From Coniferiporia sulphurascens (taxonomy: Eukaryota > Basidiomycota > Agaricomycetes > Hymenochaetales > Hymenochaetaceae), in contig NBBA01000010.1 of the NCBI GenBank assembly GCA_002794785.1, forward strand, positions 1,426,001-1,490,000: a stretch of 64,000 nt of DNA, read 5' to 3'. A program made the translations under genes and the position numbers. Numbering within the stretch: position 1 is the stretch's first letter; every line of letters begins with the position of its first letter. The notes beneath the pieces are model-generated. The model had not been told where the DNA came from. It worked only from the letters and a program-made list of their open reading frames with translations, and did not search any database. Shown here one piece after another: positions 22,444 through 33,583 of this stretch.

Positions 22444-25400
22444 ATGTCTGACGGACAGAAACCAAACACTCGTGAGCAAACACGTTTGCAAAAATTATCA
22501 GGATTACGAATAATAGCTAACGAACTAAAAATAACGTATACACAGTCATCAACAATCGAAGAACTCGAAGAAAAATTTCAAAAAGCTAAAGATAGCAAAA
22601 GGTTAGTTGACCTAATACTTCAATGTAACCTAAGACAAATACCTATTAACGGAACGGAACAACAAATACAAGACCGAATAAACAGGTATGACAATTCTAC
22701 TAAAGACGAAAAATCAAAAATAAGAACTGATTATAAACTGGAACTAACGAATCACGCTAAAGATTTAGGAATATCAGATCAAGGAAAATCATCCGAAATC
22801 AGATACCGAATAAGTACGTATTTGGGCATATCAGATCCAAACGAAAAAGCTCAATTTAAAATTGATAATCCATATATTAAGCCAGAAGAAGAAGAAGAAA
22901 GCGATAACAAAGAAGACGACGATAAAAAAGAAGAAGAAAACTCCGAAGAATCCAAAAATAAACCATCACGTGAGCCATCAGAGCCATCTGACCCTGACGA
23001 TTCAGATGCTAACGATACTGAGGAAGATGAACCGAGTATGGCAACTAAACTCGCGGAACTCCAGAAATTCTTCGACGGAATCGAGAAACTCGATGGGCAC
23101 AGAAACTACAAACTCTGGAATTACAGAGTCCGCAGCGCCATCGAGAGTGCAGGTTACAGTAACCTGCTCACTAACTCCCCAGGAACTGGAGAGGCTGGTA
23201 TATCAAGCGCTTTATATAACGGCATTATGCGCACTATGCCCGACAAAATATTGGCTTATTATCTTAATTTCTCTAAGGATATTCCAGCGCTACTCAAAGC
23301 ACTTGACGGACGATATAACGTCCAGACAACAATTACAAAGGGCTTTAACGAGGCTGCCCTTTTTGATATCAGAGGTCATGTCAGCCATTTCGATGGAACG
23401 CTCGATAACCTCAGCAATAAATACGAGGAACTAATAGCCCAAGGGGTAAAAATTTCAGAGTCGACATATATATCGGCTATTACGAGGGCAACGCCCGAAC
23501 AATATCAATACGTACTCACACAGAGTGAGTTATACATAAAAACAATCAACGAAACGAATCCAGACAAAGATGAAATTGAACTAACCCCTCAATTTTTACT
23601 AACAGCACTGAGAAACGCCTTTGAGGGGTGGCATAAAAATCATCAGAGAACAGGAGCGGCGGCTAATCACCTGCCCAAGGACGAGCAGAACCACCCCTAT
23701 TTTAGGGGCCGCGGACGCGGTAACAGCCGCGGAGTACAACCACGAGGTCGCGGCTATAGGGGCCGTGGAGGATACATACGAGGAAGAGGACGAGGGGGAT
23801 ATTCCCCTAACCAACAATCACACGTTATTAAGTGCTACAATTGTAACAAACTAGGGCACTTCAGTAGAGATTGCTGGGCGCCAAAAACGGAATGGACGAA
23901 GGCAGCCCAGAAGAAGAAAGAGGACGCGAACGACGACAAAGGAAAAGGGAAGGAAACGGGTGTGTCAACAGCACCGACATCGACTGGGGCAAGTGCGGCC
24001 CAGGCTAAACATACCGCAGCAGCAGCAGCAACAAACGTCGCATCGAGCTCTCGCATCGAATTAAGCGCCGTAATCGGCCAAGGCGAAATTGGCGCCTTCA
24101 TAACTGAAGTCGACGATAACGATTTCGACATGGGAGAATTCCCAATTTATTCATATAACGACTTCCTTGACAAAATAGGAAATTACGACAGCGCCATGGA
24201 AGACGTGGATGATAATAATTTAAACGTAAGCATTAACGCTATATTAACTGAAAAATTTGCTAACAATATTTATTCCTCAATGGATATAATTGATACTGGT
24301 GCAACGATACATCTAACACCATATCTAAATCGACTACGAAATACGTATAAAACCGACACGATTACGATAACGGCCGCAAACAAAACAACGTTTATGGCAA
24401 ACATAGTAGGGGATCTTAAGCTTTACATTCCCAACGGACACTTGGTAAGTGTCATTACATTATCAAATGTTTACTACAATCCTAAAATGAATATGACATT
24501 AGTCTCTCAAGGACTTCTATGTCAAGACGGCTACGAATTTATTTATAAACAAAATGAATGCATAATAAAGTATCCTAATGGATCTTTATGCGGAAAAATT
24601 AAAAATACGAATGGATTGTATAGTATATTTAACAATGATGTACAAGCGGCTACAAAAAATGTAACATTATTTGAACTTCACAAAAAACTCGGGCATATAA
24701 GTTATGCTTACATAAAACGATTACTAAAAGAAGATAAAATTACAAATCAAAAAATATCAAATTATGACGAAACTCAATGCACAATCTGCATAGAAGCAAA
24801 TATAAAAAGAATGCAAATCCCAAAATTACGTTTTTCAAAGTTAGCCGAAAAATTTGGCGATCACATACACATGGACATATGGGGTCCAGCATCCACACAT
24901 GCTATTGGAGGATATAAATATCTTCTAACACTTGTAGATGACGCTACAAGATGGATAAAAATGATTTTATTAAAAACAAAAGACGAAGGCTTAAAAGCGT
25001 ATACAACTTGGGCTACTATGCTCAATACCCAATTCAATATAAAAATAAAAATATTACAAAGCGATAACGACACAGTGTTTTTAAGTAAACAATTCACTGA
25101 ATATTTTTTAAAAAACGGAACAATACGAAAGCTGACTGTTCACGATACGCCACAACAAAATGGAGTAGCAGAACGATCACATCAAACGATTTTAAACAAT
25201 ACACGAGTAAATCTGCTACAAGCAAAATTACCACCTAGTTTATGGGGAGAAGCTGTAAAATACAGTACTTACGTTTACAATAGAACGCCAAAGAGCGCTA
25301 TTGAATTTAAAACACCATATTCAAAACGATATAACGAAAATTACAATATAGACGATTTAAAAGAATTTGGCCAATATTGCATAATAAAACAAGAAGACGT

Positions 25401-27288
25401 AAATAAATTACAACCAAAAGGAATATATGCACAATGGTTAGGATTCGATGAAGAAAGTAAAGGTCATAGAACCTATCACAACAGAAAAATCACAGTCGAA
25501 CGAAATCTACAATTTTTAGATTCTCCACCATCTAAAATTGAAGGGGAGAATATAACTGAAAAACAAAACGAGCAAATAAAAGAATTAACAAATGAAAGAC
25601 CAATAAGAAATATTAAACCAACAAAACGATCATTAGGTCTAAACTTTGACGAACAAAATACAGTCGCTTATCTTACGGAATTTAATCAATTCAATACGGA
25701 ATTAATAGGCGATCCGAATTCATATCAACAAGCGATCAATAGAATTGACGCAAATCAGTGGATCACGGCAATGAAAGAAGAAATAAAAACGTTAATCGAA
25801 AGATTTACATGGAAAATCATTGATCCACCAAAAGAAGCAAACATAATCAGAACAAGATTTGTTTACAAAACAAAAAGATTAGCAAACGGAGAAATCGAAC
25901 GTTACAAAGCAAGATTAGTAGTTCAAGGATTTGCCCAGAAAGAAGGCATAGATTACTACTCAAACGACACATTCGCTCCAGTAGCACGATTAGCTACAGT
26001 AAGAACAATATTAAGTTGGAGCGCAACAAACAATTACGAAATTCACCAAATCGATATAAAATCAGCTTACCTATACGGCGAATTAGAAAAAGACGAAAAC
26101 ATATACATAAAACCACCACCAGGAAATCTAATTAAAATAAAACCTGGACAAGTTTTAAAACTAAACAAAGCCTTATACGGATTAAAACAAGCAGGCAGAC
26201 GATGGTATAAAAAATTATCAGAAATATTAATCGGAATTGGACTAACAAGAGCAATCCAAGATAACGCAGTATTCCTAAGAAAAGATAAAGGAAAAACAAT
26301 TCTAATACTTTTCATACATGTTGACGACATAACGATATGTGGCTTAAATCTAAAAATAATAAAAGCCTTTAAAGAAGAAATTGGAAAACATGTAAAATTC
26401 ACTGACGGAAACGATATACATTGGTTACTCGGCATTGAAATTGAAAGAAACCAAGATGAAAGAATCATAAAATTAAGACAAAAACATTATATTGATAATA
26501 TAATAGAAAAATATAAATTAAAAGACGCCGCAACGGTACGAACACCAATGACACCAGGTCAAGTGTTAAAAACACTCGAAAATCCAACTAATGAAGAATT
26601 AAACTTCATGAACCAAATACCATATATGAACATGGTTGGAGCGTTACAATATGCAGCAGATTGTACGAGACCTGACATATCATTCGCAACAGGTCAATTT
26701 GCTAGGCATTTAAATAAACCTAGTATTGAACATTACAATGCAGTAAAACACTGTTTTAAATATTTAAAAGGAACTAACGATTATTGGTTAATACTCGGTG
26801 GAAAAGAACCAATCGAGTTAATCGGATACACCGACGCTGACGGAATGACACAAGAAGGCCATAAAGCAATATCAGGATACATATTCCAAATAGGAAATGC
26901 AACGACATCATGGTCAAGTAAAAAACAAGAATTAGTGTCATTATCAGTATGCGAAGCAGAATTACAAGCTTTAACTCATGGAGTAAAAGAAGCTATATGG
27001 CTACGAAGACTGGTTGAAGAGGTACTGCAGACCTTGGATACACCTACGAATATATTATGTGATAATCAAGCAGCCATAACAATAGTAAATTCAACAGAAC
27101 AAAAATATACGCAACGAACAAAACACATTGATATACGAAAAGATTTCTTACGAGATTATATTGAAAATGAAACCATATCAGTTTCATATATTCCAACTGG
27201 ACAGCAAAAGGCTGATATTATGACGAAAGCGCTAACGATAGAATTAATCAAACGTTTTACAAGTCTACTCCGCCTAGTAAAAGTTTGA
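22444..27288 (+). CDS. copia Gag-Pol polyprotein
   Basis: One intron-free frame of 1614 aa with no frameshift between Gag and Pol. In order: an unusual N-terminal region (1-130) with up to three SAP-like helix-loop-helix units; an acidic/Lys-rich linker; the copia-type Gag core (about 210-400); an RG-rich stretch; a CCHC zinc knuckle CYNCNKLGHFSRDC near 464; aspartic protease DTGATIHL at 617; integrase with the H-H-C-C zinc site (HKKLGHISY...CTIC) and catalytic D811, D874 and E910 (D-35-E spacing); RT with FVYKTK, YKARLVVQGF, QIDIKSAYLYG and catalytic HVDDIT near 1294; and RNase H (YTDADG near 1463, SSKKQELVSLS, EAELQAL, ADIMTKAL). Codon use is strongly A-rich, unlike the neighbouring host genes. 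Confidence 0.95.
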   Translation: MSDGQKPNTREQTRLQKLSGLRIIANELKITYTQSSTIEELEEKFQKAKDSKRLVDLILQCNLRQIPINGTEQQIQDRINRYDNSTKDEKSKIRTDYKLELTNHAKDLGISDQGKSSEIRYRISTYLGISDPNEKAQFKIDNPYIKPEEEEESDNKEDDDKKEEENSEESKNKPSREPSEPSDPDDSDANDTEEDEPSMATKLAELQKFFDGIEKLDGHRNYKLWNYRVRSAIESAGYSNLLTNSPGTGEAGISSALYNGIMRTMPDKILAYYLNFSKDIPALLKALDGRYNVQTTITKGFNEAALFDIRGHVSHFDGTLDNLSNKYEELIAQGVKISESTYISAITRATPEQYQYVLTQSELYIKTINETNPDKDEIELTPQFLLTALRNAFEGWHKNHQRTGAAANHLPKDEQNHPYFRGRGRGNSRGVQPRGRGYRGRGGYIRGRGRGGYSPNQQSHVIKCYNCNKLGHFSRDCWAPKTEWTKAAQKKKEDANDDKGKGKETGVSTAPTSTGASAAQAKHTAAAAATNVASSSRIELSAVIGQGEIGAFITEVDDNDFDMGEFPIYSYNDFLDKIGNYDSAMEDVDDNNLNVSINAILTEKFANNIYSSMDIIDTGATIHLTPYLNRLRNTYKTDTITITAANKTTFMANIVGDLKLYIPNGHLVSVITLSNVYYNPKMNMTLVSQGLLCQDGYEFIYKQNECIIKYPNGSLCGKIKNTNGLYSIFNNDVQAATKNVTLFELHKKLGHISYAYIKRLLKEDKITNQKISNYDETQCTICIEANIKRMQIPKLRFSKLAEKFGDHIHMDIWGPASTHAIGGYKYLLTLVDDATRWIKMILLKTKDEGLKAYTTWATMLNTQFNIKIKILQSDNDTVFLSKQFTEYFLKNGTIRKLTVHDTPQQNGVAERSHQTILNNTRVNLLQAKLPPSLWGEAVKYSTYVYNRTPKSAIEFKTPYSKRYNENYNIDDLKEFGQYCIIKQEDVNKLQPKGIYAQWLGFDEESKGHRTYHNRKITVERNLQFLDSPPSKIEGENITEKQNEQIKELTNERPIRNIKPTKRSLGLNFDEQNTVAYLTEFNQFNTELIGDPNSYQQAINRIDANQWITAMKEEIKTLIERFTWKIIDPPKEANIIRTRFVYKTKRLANGEIERYKARLVVQGFAQKEGIDYYSNDTFAPVARLATVRTILSWSATNNYEIHQIDIKSAYLYGELEKDENIYIKPPPGNLIKIKPGQVLKLNKALYGLKQAGRRWYKKLSEILIGIGLTRAIQDNAVFLRKDKGKTILILFIHVDDITICGLNLKIIKAFKEEIGKHVKFTDGNDIHWLLGIEIERNQDERIIKLRQKHYIDNIIEKYKLKDAATVRTPMTPGQVLKTLENPTNEELNFMNQIPYMNMVGALQYAADCTRPDISFATGQFARHLNKPSIEHYNAVKHCFKYLKGTNDYWLILGGKEPIELIGYTDADGMTQEGHKAISGYIFQIGNATTSWSSKKQELVSLSVCEAELQALTHGVKEAIWLRRLVEEVLQTLDTPTNILCDNQAAITIVNSTEQKYTQRTKHIDIRKDFLRDYIENETISVSYIPTGQQKADIMTKALTIELIKRFTSLLRLVKV

Positions 27289-27295
27289 AGGGGAG
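27287..27295 (+). promoter_or_regulatory. polypurine tract
   Basis: GAAGGGGAG directly before the 3' LTR. It overlaps the last two bases of the Gag-Pol stop codon (TGA, 27286-27288). Confidence 0.75.
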
Positions 27296-27550
27296 TATTA
27301 AATAAATATAACGAACGATATAAATATAGTACGTGGTCATATGAACAACCACCTTACTAAGTGAACGATAACGCAACGATAACGCCATACGATAGGAGCT
27401 AGTTAGTTATAGTAGTACTAGCCCACGGAACGTGTATATAAGGGGAGCTGGTCTCGCCCTAGAAATACATCGGTTTACGCTGATAACCCACCTTGCCTGA
27501 ACTTCACCACTGCACCTCATCGTCTACCACAACGTGCGTAGATTTTAAGA
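27296..27550 (+). repeat. copia copy 1, 3' LTR
   Basis: 255 bp, differing from the 5' LTR at two C/T positions, both in CpG context. Confidence 0.93.
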
Positions 27551-27555
27551 ACAGT

Positions 27556-28375
27556 ATATCATGGAGTTTTGTCCCGATTTTTCAACCCTGCATTCTGTTG
27601 CATTTTCTATCATTAATGATGGAAGTCTTCTTTGATAAATGTTGCTGCCGCTTACCTCAGGCTGTAGTCTAGAGGTAATGTAGAAGCGGATAATAGTTAC
27701 TGTATGTATATTATCAATCCGTCAATCGTCAATGGATGAACTTGAAGAGATGGTGTAAATACAGGTCTACTATTTTTAGTTACGACGACCTCAGGCTCTC
27801 AATAGAGACTATGAGGCCCGAGAGGCTGAACTTGAAGTAGGCGTGAAAGATTGAAATCGCGAAATAGTTTGCATGGAGGACCAAATATCCGGCACAAATT
27901 TACGGCGTACTAAAATGTCAGCCTTCCACGAAACCGGAGTGTGTTGAAAATTTATGTGAAAATTACCGGAACATATATGTCTACCAAATCAGAGGACGTC
28001 TGCTCAATGCTCATGAGGAACGCCCGCAGCGTCATACCCCATCTATCTTCTTTCTCTAGTTTCGATATAATGGATGGAGGATACAGACAGACAGAAGGGT
28101 GAAACTAATCCACTCGGTTTGAGACCCGTGCTCGAAGTTGACCATTCTCCCGGACCGAAGCAAGCAACTTTAATTGGACTAAAAAAGAAAACTACGTACT
28201 GTATATCGGTATACGGGTGATCAAATCGTCGGTGTGGAGTCGAAAAGTTGCTCCGTAGATGAGCTCTGACTTCAGAGTGCTACTGCCACAGTCAATCGTC
28301 AAGTAATAGATAACGATGGCCAGGGAGATGAAACCCATTGAAAATATCAGACGGTATGTGAAGAACCGAAAGGAT
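27556..28375. other. intergenic
   Basis: About 820 bp between copia copy 1 and the stop of F-box member B. No gene or clear repeat seen. Confidence 0.5.
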
Positions 28376-30249
28376 TCAATATTTATCTGCTTTGCGACGG
28401 TGATCGGCAACCGAGTACAGTATCTCTCTATAGCCCTTCGGCCAAGGGCTGCGAACACAAAGTATGGTTCCGCTAGACGGCGCCATCAAAATGGAATAGG
28501 AGCTATACCCGGGATTATACGGAGTGGTGAATTCTGTTATTGGGGCGAAGTATATTTCTCCGTGTTCATCAAGTCCTATCCAAGACAGTATGGAGACGTT
28601 TTCGGGTATCGGCCTTCCGGTCCCCCGGGGTATTTTAAAAATACGTGCGTCCGGAGGTAGCTGCTCTTGTCTCGCATCGCTACCGAGGGACCATGGGCTA
28701 TGGTATGAGAGACGAAGGACGGCACGGGCAGACTGCGATGTTGCAAAGATATGGCTCGGTATAGATTGGGAAAACCGGCCCAATTCATCTGACAGAAAGG
28801 GACACTTCGCTGCCCGCGAGTGTCTAAGGATCTTCAATATTGCGGAGGTCGACTCGTGGGGGTCAAGAATGATTTGGGCCGCCATTAGATATACGATTTG
28901 ATAATCGCCAAAGAAATCATCTGACCCAAGGAAAAGGAAGATTGTGAGTAAGGTCCCTGGCATTTGGGTCTTCCACGAAAAGGCGCACGGGCTTATGCGT
29001 CTTGGGGCACTAAGCAGTTCAAACCCTTCCGGAACTAGGTCAGTCGTCTTCAAGGTACACTTTGTCACATCCTCAACGGAGAGCCCCGGGAATTCCCTGT
29101 GTTCCGGTCGTTCCAGCAAACGGAGAGGGATTGCAGCCACATCACACCCATGTCCACTTAATTCAACGATATAGATCAGATGGTCGGATTGAACTAGCAT
29201 GTCACCAACGCGTGACTAGGGCCATGAGTTCTTGCACGTCAGCCTAGAACTTCTGTTATAGCAGTAGTAACCAGACTTACACGAATATCAAAAAACATGA
29301 TAAACCATTCCTCCTTCCAATTGATAATTGCAATACTGAAATCGAGTTCGACGGCAGCGTAGTCACCTTCGATGCAGGGACACCTTATACGCTCATATTC
29401 TAGAGGATCAAGAAGAACGTTCCATTGCTCTCTGGCCCTGAGTCCATTTCCACCGGGTGAAGGAGTCAGTTCAATGAACTCCAGAACGACCCTTCAAAGG
29501 GGCAAACCAGTTTTCAGTCTTTTGAATGCTGTGATTCTGCCCGAGTACGCACCCTGATCTCACCAGAGACACTGCGAAAACCATCATGGAGCCATCGCAG
29601 CGCATTTCGAGGCTATAGCAATTGATGCCAGATTCAGGACCGCCGTATGACCACACAACATCGTTGGATTGTGTGTCGATCACGATTAATATTCCTTTTA
29701 CTCCTAAACCGATACACGGCCATATGATAAAGAGAAAGCGGCCTCCAGGAGTCAGCATTGCCGAAGGATCGTGGCCGGGGAACGGTTCAAGGCCAGGAGG
29801 AACTTCGTGCAGATCAACCGGAATATCTATTTTCTTGCATGAAGAGATGATATTGTCTTTTCCGTCCCTCCAAATTCGACACGAAAACACCGCTTTCACG
29901 ACGAGATCGCGGAGCCGCGCTGTTGGGAGATCGTGAACGTCGACATACGGTGGAAGGTCCGGTGCACACGACTGGTCGAGATTCCGAAGCTGAGTCAACC
30001 AGTGGTAGCGTGTTGCAACGGTGTCCCGTAACGCTGTGCAAGTCTGCGCGATGACAGTATTATTAACACGCTGATGAGGCGACATTCAAGTTGGGCAAGG
30101 GAGGGGGGGAAGTAGTTGTGTAGTCCATAGTATAGGTTCGGGTACTAGTTACTACATAAATGACTCACTCTTTCTAAAGATAATACATCCACAATGCGAG
30201 AGGCTAAAAGTATCCGGAGGGTGATGTCTCTCGGTACTCGTGAAAGCAT
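28376..30249 (-). CDS. F-box family member B
   Basis: Four minus-strand exons, 30249-30169, 30043-29553, 29491-29281 and 29215-28376, giving 540 aa with every junction in frame. Exon 1 is exactly 27 codons and is the F-box core (MLSRVPRDITLRILL...VLSLER). Exon 2 starts TCTALRDTVATRYHWLTQL and carries LTPGGRFLFIIW and VVWSYGG; exon 3 carries CPCIEGDYAAVELDFSIAI; exon 4 carries QSDHLIYIVEL, TSQSARAVLRLSYH and IGLDEHGEIYFAP. Expected role: Skp1-dependent substrate receptor in an SCF ubiquitin ligase, with the long C-terminal part as the likely recognition module. The lengths of exons 1-3 (81, 491, 211 nt) closely match those of members E and G. It lies about 0.8 kb from the copia insertion and shows no lesion. 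Confidence 0.82.
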
Positions 30250-30771
30250 GTCCGAGTACGGAAGAGCCGTCCAAGAACTTGAAGGTGAACGGGATACGAC
30301 GGAGCGGTGACAAAAAAACAAACTCGCGGATCACGTGCATACTAGGGCTTCGCGTAGCACAGTATTAGTATTCGCAGTGCGTCGGCCGACTCCTCATGTT
30401 TTTGGCGGGAGTCTCGATTCTCGAGAGTTGTTGCTACTGTAGTCGGGATGTACTACTCATTTTTAGTACCCCGCGAAGGCTAATGAGTTTGAAGAAGCAT
30501 GTTCAAATGTAATTCATCACAAAATCCGCATGCTCAGCGCTTTTTGAAACTCTAAACTCTTCACATCCGGGCCGGCCCGGGCTCCCAGTGTTGATACCGA
30601 CCCGACGCGGAGACGCCCCGGCCATATCAGGACATTATAAAACGATATCAGGTTGAATGGTCCATTGGTACGGTAGTTGGGAAAGTTGTTAAGTGGACCG
30701 TCGGTGGAGCACTACCTCCGACCGTTATAACAACGATAGCTAGTGAAACGGGGGAGAACGTATGTTATGAA
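30250..30771. other. intergenic; outer end of inverted-duplication arm 1
   Basis: About 520 bp holding the promoter of member B and the 3' flank of member C. A perfect 14-bp GC palindrome (CCGGGCCGGCCCGG, 30567-30580) lies where similarity to the 62.8-kb region stops. Confidence 0.55.
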
Positions 30772-32565
30772 TTATCGGTACGTCCAGCGGCCAGTCCCCG
30801 GCGGATGTAGAATTTCCACCGTTCTATTTTCGTTTTTGTAGGCGCAAAGCACGACGGATCCGCTGCAGGGCTCCAGCTGTATAGAATAATCAGATTTCAC
30901 CAGATGGGCAAGCTCTGGTGCCGGGGTGAGGTAGACTTCGCCGTATTCATCAAGTCCCGTGAAGAACAGCGCAGTATATTTACGATGGCCTGACATCGCA
31001 GCCTCCCCGTTTGCACCGTAACGTGGCGCTTCTGGCCATAACCACCCCTGTCCGTCCAACGAGGTCAGATGCACACTACTTGGAAGATCGAATTCCAGTT
31101 GAAAGAGACTACGTGTAGACTGTGATGTACGGATGGTAGAGAATGATCTGAAGTCCCCAGTCAGATTTGTGAAGGGATACTCTATAGTTTGTATCCGCCT
31201 AAGCTTTAGTCTTGCGGAAACTGATTCCTGAGGATCAAAATCGACTTGAACCACAACCAGACTGCAAAAAATGTTCGTGCCAGGCTCATATGAGGAAATG
31301 AAGAGCGTCAATAAGCTTTGAGATGACTGTGCTTTCCAAGGAAAGTCACATATGCTCATACATTGCATATTGTCGTAGAGTTCAGATCCCCCTGGAATCA
31401 GCGTGTCCAGGTCCAAAGTACACCTGTTCACCGCCTCGGCAGAAAGTACCCATTGCTCTCTGGGCCGCGAGCTTTCCAACAGAGGAAGAGGGATTGCAGT
31501 TAGCGCACTCCATGGTTCTCCATTCAATTCTTCAACGTAGATAAGATGGTCCGCTCTGATCTGCATATCTTTAATGAACATATGAGGCTGTGAATTCTTG
31601 ATCATCAGCCCGGAAATTTCGTTATGACGAAGACTACACTGTGTCTTACATTATCGAGCACAATAACCCAGTCTTCCACCCAGTTCATTATCACAATCTC
31701 GAAATAAATGCCGACAGCGGCATAATCGCCCGCGATGCACGGAGATTCTGTATAGAATCCGTTTGGTCGGTCTAGTAGGAAGTTCCATACTCCTTTGGCC
31801 TCGAGATCTTTTCCAGGTTCAGGAAAAGGGACCACTGGCAGACTCCAGACACCCAGTTGGACTCTTATAGAAGATGAATGGTTAAACGCTTTCAGACTAA
31901 CCAATGTCGACCTTCATCCAAAACACGCACCCTGTCCTCATCAAAGCCACCACAAGGACCATTATCGAGCCGTCCCGTTTCACTTCAAAGGCACAGCAGA
32001 TCTTACTGCACTGAGGATTCAAATGAGACCACACGACGTGATTGCTTTGCATGTCGATGACTTCTATCACGCTTGCCTCTCCCAGAAGCTCCTCCCGGAC
32101 CAGGCGAGAAAGAAAAAGCGCCCTCCGGGCGTGAGCAACACATTAGGTATACTACCCGGTATGAACAGAGGGCCGTCCCTCTCGATATCGTTGGGAATAA
32201 AGTATTTTGTGTCCATCATAGCTTTAACGTCGACCCTGCCTCTCTTCCAGTTCCGATGCGAATCCACAGCTATGAGGACGAGGTTGCGGAGGTCCCAGGA
32301 GCAGAGGTCGTCGACTTCGATGTGCGGAGGAAGGTACGGTGCATGCGCCTGGTCGAGGTTCTGAAGCCGAGTCAGCCAGTGGTGACGAGAGTTAATGATG
32401 TCCCGTAGTAATGTGCACGTCTGCAAGGACGACGCGTTTTGTCAGTGTATCAGAGAAGTACGAGACCAATTGTACGCGACTGACTTTTTCTAAAGAAATG
32501 ATATCTTCCGTGCGGCATGCGTTGACGATCTGAAAAATGACATCCTTCGGTAAACGCGAAAGCAT
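30772..32565 (-). pseudogene. F-box family member C (frameshift)
   Basis: Exons 32565-32485, 32420-31931, 31863-31650 and 31587-30772. The F-box core (MLSRLPKDVIFQIV...IISLEK), TCTLLRDIINSRHHWL, LTPGGRFFFLAW, CIAGDYAAVGI, MNWVEDW, RADHLIYVEEL, TSQSTRSLFQLEF and GLDEYGEVYLTPAPE are all present. Exon 2 is 490 nt; its duplicate G and member B have 491. The missing base lies in the Gly/Glu-rich stretch near 32085-32110, after LAWSG, and throws the frame into an early stop at 32067-32069. The frame resumes correctly beyond it (IEVIDMQSNHVVW). All other exons are open, so inactivation looks recent. Its partner G is intact. Confidence 0.8.
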
Positions 32566-33583
32566 GTCGCCCGAGAACCTGTAGGACACTGGCGGTCTGG
32601 CAAGTGAGCCGCAGCCTAATTCAACTCGAATGAGCCAAAGATCACGTGCAATTAGAACGTGTATTCGTGCTTGAAGCCTTGAACTAGAGTTTAGCTAGTT
32701 CCTCATCACTGATCAGGACAGCTTACTTATTTTGAGCACATCGTGGGCGCCAAATAGAAGCCTGAACTAATACTAATACTACGGGACCTTAGGAAATGGC
32801 TGTTGTGCTGCTGGTACGCACTGTCACTTGCCAGCCACAAACGACCGGGCCACACTGTACAAAGTCCCGAGTCTACAATTTGTTCGTTGCCCCTTAAGAC
32901 TTGAGTGAACTGAATATGTTTATACATGAATGGTCTCAATCAATAACCGCACTCCAGATGTTGAGACTATGGCAGCATTAAAAGATGGAAAAATTAGTAA
33001 GGCAGAGTTACACGATTTGCAGCGGGAAAAAGGAATCCGAGTGATCCAGTATATCTACCGAAACTCAGGCCTCAGGCGGTTCAAATAACTCATGCCATCA
33101 GGCTACTTCGCTCGCTGCGGCCGAGCAAGTGTATTGAAAGTAGTAGCAAGTAGTAATTTCAATTGCCCTCCGAACCTCTTTCTTCCGACCTTCTTCTCAT
33201 GTTTCCTCTCGGAAAACTTCACAGCATATCATTCATCGCAGATGGGCAGTAAAAATAATAGATAGGAGGAAAATATGTCGTGATCAATAGTAGCTAGTTG
33301 TGTAATTTATTGACCAAACCCCGGACTCGAAATAATGCAAATCATCCTCCGCATCGAGGAATCCAATTCGTATGTCATGATAAGTAAATTTGAACGTGCC
33401 CTGAAGTATAACAGTAGTGTGAAGACCAGATCCGTTCGTTTATATGTATAACCAGGGAGAAACTGCATAGTTGGATCCTAACATCGGAACACTATTCATT
33501 GATGGTTATCAAGAACGTCAATAATAGGAGCCAGAAAAACTCCTCATTTAAGTCCCTGGAAGGTGGGCCATAGTTATGAAGGT
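32566..33583. other. spacer between members C and D, with copia empty site
   Basis: About 1 kb, the uninterrupted counterpart of 54313-60780. No gene seen. Confidence 0.6.
32779..32783. other. unoccupied copia target site
   Basis: CTACG on this strand (CGTAG on the other) lies between sequences that match the two outer flanks of copia copy 2 (TTTCCTAAAGTCC on one side, GTTAGTTCAGACTTC on the other). It is present once here, and duplicated around the insertion in the other arm. Confidence 0.85.

Larger units (their letters stand above)
22118..27550 (+). mobile_element. full-length Ty1/copia retrotransposon, copy 1
   Basis: 5433 bp with two 255-bp LTRs that differ at two positions by my count, a 5-bp target duplication ACAGT (22113-22117 and 27551-27555), a tRNA-primer site right after the 5' LTR, a single uninterrupted Gag-Pol frame, and a polypurine tract right before the 3' LTR. 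The order protease-integrase-RT-RNase H is that of Ty1/copia (Pseudoviridae-type) elements. Near-identical LTRs and the open frame indicate a young, possibly competent copy. Confidence 0.95.
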
